Shown here piece after piece: positions 13,226-17,649 of a DNA stretch of 17,649 bases. Below the pieces are notes generated by a model. It was not told the DNA's origin and ran no database searches. It saw nothing but the letters and a program-made list of their open reading frames with translations. Each line of letters starts with the position of its first letter. The first letter of the stretch is position 1. The DNA is taken from positions 1 to 17,649 of the forward strand of contig JAJUJY010000088.1 of assembly GCA_029265085.1 (NCBI GenBank). Reading direction: 5' to 3'. The translations under genes were made by a program, and so were the position numbers. This DNA is from Chloroflexota bacterium (GTDB lineage: Bacteria > Chloroflexota > Anaerolineae > Anaerolineales > Anaerolineaceae).

Positions 13226-14626
13226 TTATTTGGCGATCCTGTAGCCTAATTGTTCAAGAGCATGACGCTCTTTTTCCTTATGCAGTGCGGCTAATTCTTT
13301 CTTGGTTTTATCCCACGCTTCTCCGGCTAATGGATACCAGTTGGTTGTTACCATCGATATAAGGAGTAAAATCGCTGGGATCAGCATCCAACCTGTGAGA
13401 ATGCCTGTTTCGGCACCCCCTGATTGCATGCCTTTTGCCAGTGACTGGTCATAACCATACGCGGTAATGATGGAAAGAAATGCCCATTGGGCAAGGCTGA
13501 TGGCTGGTTTGGTTACGAGGCTGTTGATTCCCGCATACATCCCTTCGCGGCGAAGGCCTGTGCGCTTTTCATCAAAATCAATCACATCACCGTTCATCAT
13601 TGGGATTAAGTACATGCCGCCAGCAAAACCAACCCCGATCAGGAAAAAGCCAATGATGGCAAAAGGTACCATGCGGCCAAAAAGCATCATGTCCAGGCAG
13701 CCAAGGGCGAAAATTCCCAGCCAGATGATCAGGGATTTTTTTACACCCCATATATCACGCCGTTTAATCCACAAGAAGATGCCTGAGACAATTCCAACAG
13801 CCAGGCCGATATACAACGGGGTAGGGTTAGCCATAATTTCATCAAAGTAATAAGCGACCCCTTGCATAATCGAGGTTTGAATGTACATCACCGTGAAACT
13901 GACTACCAAAAATATGACAAATGAGAAATTAGAAAAACTTTCTTTCAATGACTTTAGGAATGGAAGCTGCTCATCTTCTTGTTGGAAATGTTTTTCTTCA
14001 TAGAAGAAGGTGCTGAAATAAACCACCAATCCCATGATTACAGCCAAACCGATCATGATAATCCGGTATTGGGTTGGATCTTGTCCAGGACCAGGTTGGA
14101 ATGAGGCGATTACAAAGGGCAACACATTGGGGAAGATCATAAATATGATTTTCCACAAAAAGATTCCACTGCGTGCTTTGTTTGATACGGCCATTTCATA
14201 AGGCATGATATAGATACTTGTGGCAATCGCGGTGTAGAGCGTATCGTAAAGGAACATGCCGATCAGGAATTGGGCAAACATGACCCCCTGTGAGGTTGGA
14301 AAATCGAGCCACAAAATAATAAATGCCAATGAAATTAATGGCGCTCCATAGCGAATATATGGTTTCCGCCGGCCTAATTTGCTTTTGGTGCGGTCACTGA
14401 TAAAGCCGAATAGCGGATCGTTAATTGCGTTCCAGATGCCGAACAATATCCAAACCAGGCCTGCTAATTCAGGACTTAGCCCACGCACGCGGGTAAAGTA
14501 GTAGGTTAGCGCGCCGCCTCCGACAATTGTCTGAAGTATTCCTACAGATGCATCTGCAGCGGATACCCAGACACGGCTCTTAAACGGTACATGTTCTTCA
14601 GCATTATTAGTTTGTACAGCCATCAT
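13226..14626 (-). CDS. GPH-family (MFS_2) cation symporter, probable sugar transporter
   Basis: The 466-residue membrane protein has about 12 hydrophobic segments. The first loop carries GIWNAINDPLFGFISDRT followed by KLGRRKPYI, the hallmark of glycoside-pentoside-hexuronide cation symporters (MelB type): the NDP acid and the GRRKP basic motif. A second signature, DFDEKRTGLRREGMY, falls in the later cytoplasmic loop, as in the family. The substrate is probably a sugar or glycoside taken up with H+ or Na+, but it cannot be read from sequence and no glycosidase sits nearby. A GGAG lies three bases from ATG 14626 and six from the next ATG at 14623; the latter has better spacing and may be the true start. 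A strong terminator separates it from secF, so it is its own unit. Confidence 0.88.
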   Translation of the reverse strand: MMAVQTNNAEEHVPFKSRVWVSAADASVGILQTIVGGGALTYYFTRVRGLSPELAGLVWILFGIWNAINDPLFGFISDRTKSKLGRRKPYIRYGAPLISLAFIILWLDFPTSQGVMFAQFLIGMFLYDTLYTAIATSIYIMPYEMAVSNKARSGIFLWKIIFMIFPNVLPFVIASFQPGPGQDPTQYRIIMIGLAVIMGLVVYFSTFFYEEKHFQQEDEQLPFLKSLKESFSNFSFVIFLVVSFTVMYIQTSIMQGVAYYFDEIMANPTPLYIGLAVGIVSGIFLWIKRRDIWGVKKSLIIWLGIFALGCLDMMLFGRMVPFAIIGFFLIGVGFAGGMYLIPMMNGDVIDFDEKRTGLRREGMYAGINSLVTKPAISLAQWAFLSIITAYGYDQSLAKGMQSGGAETGILTGWMLIPAILLLISMVTTNWYPLAGEAWDKTKKELAALHKEKERHALEQLGYRIAK

Positions 14627-14660
14627 TTTCTCCGAGGTTTTAGGATTTTGGGAATGATAG

Positions 14661-14694
14661 AAAAAAGGGTTCTGGAAGCAAGCATCCAGAACCC
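14661..14694 (-). terminator. Rho-independent terminator of secDF
   Basis: GGGTTCTGGA (14667-14676) pairs perfectly with TCCAGAACCC (14685-14694) around an 8-nt loop. On the minus strand a T6 run follows. It lies 80 bases after the secF stop. Confidence 0.92.
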
Positions 14695-14774
14695 TATGAG
14701 GTTTTGATCAGGCTAATTCACAAGACATGAGCAAGTGATTATCGGAGATCAATCGTTCCTCTTGTAATTCTTGA

Positions 14775-15716
14775 TTATGCAGCTGCCTGTTTGCCACCCT
14801 TGAACCAGTTCCGCCATTCTTTGTTTTCCCAAACAACCAAAATAGGTGCAGCAACAAAGATTGAAGAATAGGTACCACTGAACAGACCGACTAACAAAAT
14901 CACAGCAAATTCCCGCATTGTTACGCCACCGAATAATGCTAAGGCTAGCAGCATGAACTCTACGGTCATTAACTGGGTGTTGATTGATCGCTGCAAAGTC
15001 TGGATGATGGAGTGGTTGGCCAGTTTCTCGAAGGGCAATTTTCGCAAGAATTGGCTGTTTTCACGGATGCGGTCAAACACCACAATTTTGTCCTGCGTAG
15101 AGAAGCCGATGACAGTCAACAAAGCGGTCAGGAACATCGAGTCCATTTGCCAGCCGAAGAAAATGCTGCCAATACCTGTGATACTGAACACGATCAGAAT
15201 GTCGTGGAACATGGCGATAATCGCACAGATACCATAGCGGAAGGCGTGCGGAATACCGCGGAAAGCATAGGTGATATAGAGAATCACGGCCAGAGCAGCT
15301 ACTGCGACTGCTAATGCGGCGCGATTGGTTACCTGACCCGCAATCACTGGACCTACACTGTCAAAGCGGTTGAGGACTAAGTCGCTAACACCTAGATCAG
15401 TTTTCATTGTGTCAAACAACTTGGTTTTGGTTTCATCATCCATAAATGGTGATCGAATGACCAGGGTGTTCTTCTCGCCATTCGCTCCAACAGCAGTTTG
15501 GACCTGAACTTCATTGAAGCCAAAATCATTGTACAGTTTGACAATCGATTCGGTATCCGGCAAGGTAGTGGTGGGGAATTGGACTTCCAAAATGGAACCA
15601 CCCTTGAAGTCGATAGCCAGTGGAAGACCATTGATTGCCAGGATAACAATGCCGGGAATAATCACCAGCAATGAGAGTGCAAAAAAGAAATAGCGTTTAC
15701 CAAGAATATCCAACAT
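14775..15716 (-). CDS. secF: Protein translocase subunit SecF
   Basis: SecF, with SecD, uses the proton gradient to help pull proteins through SecYEG on the outer face of the membrane. The 313-residue protein has one N-terminal membrane segment (about 10-29), a first periplasmic domain opening with IDFKGG (35-40), and five more membrane segments. Family motifs are VGPVIA (121-126), HD (171-172) and QDKIVVFDRIRE (208-219). The usual motif before VVFDR reads ND; here it is QDK, so the asparagine is replaced by glutamine while the aspartate remains. Start ATG 15716 has AAGGA at seven bases. It is 12 bases behind secD. Confidence 0.95.
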   Translation of the reverse strand: MLDILGKRYFFFALSLLVIIPGIVILAINGLPLAIDFKGGSILEVQFPTTTLPDTESIVKLYNDFGFNEVQVQTAVGANGEKNTLVIRSPFMDDETKTKLFDTMKTDLGVSDLVLNRFDSVGPVIAGQVTNRAALAVAVAALAVILYITYAFRGIPHAFRYGICAIIAMFHDILIVFSITGIGSIFFGWQMDSMFLTALLTVIGFSTQDKIVVFDRIRENSQFLRKLPFEKLANHSIIQTLQRSINTQLMTVEFMLLALALFGGVTMREFAVILLVGLFSGTYSSIFVAAPILVVWENKEWRNWFKGGKQAAA

Positions 15717-15728
15717 AGCAAGATCCTT

Positions 15729-17081
15729 TTAGAGCCCAAACCAACCCAGACGCTTCTCGGGATCTTTGATGACATCAATAACAGTACCCAAGAACGTTCG
15801 AGTGACCACAATAGCGGTAAAGAGCGATACCGCTACACCAAGAGCTAAGGTCAAAGCAAAACCTTTGACAAAGCTCGCACCAAAGGTGGATCCAAACCAG
15901 AAGAGGATCGCGCTGGTGATTAATGCGGCAATGTTTGAGTCACGGATGGAAGGCCAGGCACGACGCCAGCCCAGGTCAATCGCCTGACGCAGGGTTCGGC
16001 CATTGCGAAGTTCTTCTTTGAAGCGTTCAAAGATAAGAATATTCGCATCAAGTGCACTACCGGTGCTCAGCAAGAAGCCAGCGATACCAGGCAGGGTCAA
16101 GGTTACGGGGATGATCTTGAAAATCGCTAAGGTAATTAATGCATAAGTAATCAGTGCTAAATTAGCGACAACACCGGGAACCTTGTAATAGATACCCATG
16201 AAGAGCATCACGATAATAAAACCAATGACGCCGGCGAGCAAACTCTTGTCCAAAGAGTCCTGACCTAAGGTTGGGCCAATGACACGAATCTGTTCAATAT
16301 TCAGCGGGATGGGTAATGAGCCGTAGCGCAATTGAATTGCCAACGTGTTTGCCGTTTCGGCGGTGAAGTTACCCTCAATTACACCAGCTCCATCGGTGAT
16401 GGGAACTTTAATAACCGGTGAAGAGATCACTTTCTTGTCCAGAACGATTCCCAGGTATTTACCAACATTCTGCGAAGTCCATTCGGAAAAAGCGGTGGCA
16501 CCATCGGGGTTGAATTCAATCGAAACAAGATATTCATTTAACTGTCCGCGAGTAACCGCAACCGCTTTAAGGTCCTTGCCGGTCAATACTGTGTGGTATC
16601 GAACTGGTTGAGTTCCATCAGGTGCGGGGGTCGGGGTAACAGCTGCTGCCGCTGGATCAAGGCCAAAGTCGGTTTCAACTTCAGTCCCTTCGGGAATAGG
16701 CTGGTCGCCGAAATCTACGAATTCAAGCTGACCAGTGGCTTTGATTTGGCTGATGATGCTTTCTGCGTTGGTGGCACCCGGGAATTCGCCCACGATGATG
16801 CGTTCACCAGCGGTTTGAAAGACAACTTCGCTTACGCCTAAACCGTTTGAACGGTTTTCAAGAATAGTGCTTGCGTCCTGTAAATTCTGTTGGGTTACAG
16901 CAATTTCAGCAGGAACAGAAAGGATCACTTGCATCCCGCCGCGTAAATCTAAGCCCAATACAGTTTCCAGGCTTCGTTCAAAACTACCAATTTTGATTCC
17001 TGGATTACTGGGGAGATCTACCCAAATGGCAACTGCCAACAGGATTAGAATCAGGATCAGGTTAATGTAACGTCGATTCAT
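15729..17081 (-). CDS. secD: Protein translocase subunit SecD
   Basis: SecD is the partner of SecF in the accessory translocase. The 450-residue protein has an N-terminal membrane helix (about 5-21), a LGLDLRGGM signature (42-50), a long external domain, and five membrane helices from about 281 onward. The proton-path motif is DAN (345-347) with FERFKEE (351-357), followed by DSNIAALIT and the [11 protein letters not shown] segment. A Pro/Ala/Thr-rich stretch (144-156) in the external domain is a probable flexible linker. GGAGG stands ten bases before ATG 17081. An ATG closer to the RBS opens only a three-codon frame, whose stop TGA overlaps the secD ATG. Confidence 0.96.
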   Translation of the reverse strand: MNRRYINLILILILLAVAIWVDLPSNPGIKIGSFERSLETVLGLDLRGGMQVILSVPAEIAVTQQNLQDASTILENRSNGLGVSEVVFQTAGERIIVGEFPGATNAESIISQIKATGQLEFVDFGDQPIPEGTEVETDFGLDPAAAAVTPTPAPDGTQPVRYHTVLTGKDLKAVAVTRGQLNEYLVSIEFNPDGATAFSEWTSQNVGKYLGIVLDKKVISSPVIKVPITDGAGVIEGNFTAETANTLAIQLRYGSLPIPLNIEQIRVIGPTLGQDSLDKSLLAGVIGFIIVMLFMGIYYKVPGVVANLALITYALITLAIFKIIPVTLTLPGIAGFLLSTGSALDANILIFERFKEELRNGRTLRQAIDLGWRRAWPSIRDSNIAALITSAILFWFGSTFGASFVKGFALTLALGVAVSLFTAIVVTRTFLGTVIDVIKDPEKRLGWFGL

Positions 17082-17136
17082 TCGTTCATGGCCTCCGATT
17101 CACACAAATACCAGCATCTAGCTGGCTGCTGCGTGG

Positions 17137-17142
17137 ATTATA
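17137..17142 (-). promoter_or_regulatory. -10 element of the secDF operon
   Basis: TATAAT on the minus strand lies about 55 bases before ATG 17081. The -35 is poor. Between it and the gene is a small perfect hairpin (CCAGC-ATCTA-GCTGG, 17111-17125) in the leader. Confidence 0.55.
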
Positions 17143-17204
17143 CCGCCTTATTTTTGATGCGGGTAGGGGCAGCTATTTTGTTTGTGCAAATCACATATCT
17201 TGCC

Positions 17205-17234
17205 TTGACAGTGGAATAACTATCCATGTATAAT
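17205..17234 (+). promoter_or_regulatory. Strong consensus promoter of rpmF
   Basis: TTGACA (17205-17210) and TATAAT (17229-17234) are both perfect, with an 18-base spacer. They stand 63 bases before ATG 17298. This is the strongest promoter in the window, as expected for a ribosomal protein gene. Confidence 0.92.
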
Positions 17235-17297
17235 TTGACGGCTTTTCTTATGAAATAATTTTTGCCATTTTCAGGCAGCAGAGATAGGAGTATTGGC

Positions 17298-17492
17298 ATG
17301 GTCCCTCTTCCCAAGCGGAAACTTTCCAAAGGCCGGCGCGATCGCCGGAGAGCTCATGATGCATTAAAGGCTACCAATCTGGTCCAGTGCAGCCAGTGCG
17401 GCGAAATGCGCCTGTCGCATTCCGTATGCCCCAATTGCGGTTTCTATCAGGGTCGCGAAGTTGTCGCGATGGAAAAAGAAACCAAAAAGTAG
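17298..17492 (+). CDS. rpmF: 50S ribosomal protein L32, zinc-ribbon form
   Basis: L32 is a small protein of the large ribosomal subunit. The start is ATG 17298 with AGGAG seven bases ahead; a longer in-frame ATG at 17262 lies inside the leader and lacks an RBS. The 64-residue product opens with VPLPKRKLSKGRRDRRRAH, the typical basic L32 N-terminus, and has CSQCG and CPNCG, the four-cysteine zinc ribbon. Only 17 bases separate its stop from the insertion-sequence end, so no terminator of its own remains nearby. Confidence 0.96.
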   Translation: MVPLPKRKLSKGRRDRRRAHDALKATNLVQCSQCGEMRLSHSVCPNCGFYQGREVVAMEKETKK

Positions 17493-17574
17493 TCGTCGTT
17501 AAAAGTAAAGGGGCTGTCCAAAAACTAAATTAGGCAGTCCCGAAAAACACCCCTGGAAGGGTGAAAAGAGCGAA

Positions 17575-17610
17575 AGATAAAAAAACTGGCGGGATTAGCT
17601 CGCCAGTTTT
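17575..17610 (-). terminator. Terminator overlapping the transposase stop codon
   Basis: AAAACTGGCG (17582-17591) pairs perfectly with CGCCAGTTTT (17601-17610), with a T7 run on the minus strand. The 5' arm encodes the last transposase residues and the stop codon lies in the loop. On the plus strand it is a weaker terminator that may serve rpmF. Confidence 0.85.
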
Positions 17611-17649
17611 CGCATATTATGGGCAATGCAGACCAACCCCCACTCGGTA
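17595..17649 (-). CDS. Transposase, C-terminal end only (partial)
   Basis: The minus strand reads TEWGLVCIAHNMRKLAS then TAA. This is typical of the last residues of IS1182-type DDE transposases, where WxLxCxAxNxxRL closes the catalytic core. Only about 18 codons are in the window, so family assignment is tentative. It is supported by the terminal repeat about 70 bases further out. Confidence 0.7.
   Translation of the reverse strand, partial: TEWGLVCIAHNMRKLAS

Larger units (their letters stand above)
17510..17649 (-). mobile_element. End of an insertion sequence, IS1182-like, cut by the window edge
   Basis: GGGGCTGTCCAAAAA (17510-17524) looks like a terminal inverted repeat of IS1182/IS5-type elements, and a transposase C-terminus pointing toward it lies inside. 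The other end, any target duplication and completeness cannot be seen. Between the tip and the transposase stop lie a bulged hairpin at the tip, a CACCC/GGGTG hairpin (17548-17563), and a strong terminator. Confidence 0.7.

Noticed and set aside
1..17649. CRISPR array, prophage, toxin-antitoxin or biosynthetic cluster
   Set aside because: No spaced repeats of 20-40 bases and no matching protein families; apart from the IS end, gene content is housekeeping and metabolic.

Overview
The window looks like an ordinary chromosomal segment of a bacterium, most likely a member of the Chloroflexota close to the Anaerolineae. That placement is an inference from several signs. There is a fused ADP-forming acyl-CoA synthetase of the kind known from Chloroflexus, and an SDR-type threonine dehydrogenase. 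The L32 protein is a four-cysteine zinc-ribbon form, and two small genes match no family I recognise. I could not test this by homology search. Nearly all genes lie on the minus strand; only a small unknown gene (5808-6218) and rpmF (17298-17492) are on the plus strand.

Bases 1-5535 hold a run of housekeeping genes read right to left: a promoter, tRNA-Leu(UAG), tig (trigger factor), clpP, a HAD phosphatase, rlmN, ftsY and the start of prfB. The theme is translation, protein folding and export: a chaperone at the exit tunnel, a protease, an rRNA/tRNA methylase, the SRP receptor and release factor 2. ftsY has its own extended -10 element close to its start codon. prfB carries the classical +1 programmed frameshift, inside an unusual perfect hairpin. 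clpX, often next to clpP, is absent here.

Bases 5536-9402 hold a small Trp-rich unknown gene on the plus strand, a shared terminator, a fused ADP-forming acetate-CoA ligase (energy conservation by acetate production), a 72-nt inverted-repeat element in its upstream region, and a LytM-like protein that keeps its zinc ligands but has lost both catalytic histidines.

Bases 9403-14660 hold three separately terminated units on the minus strand: htpG; a probable L-threonine 3-dehydrogenase followed by an unknown protein with an internal duplication; and a GPH-type sugar-cation symporter.

Bases 14661-17649 hold secD-secF as a two-gene operon, divergent from rpmF with back-to-back promoters, and then the end of an insertion sequence whose transposase C-terminus runs off the window. 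I see no phage, CRISPR, defence or biosynthetic cluster. The interest here is in the regulatory and recoding details.
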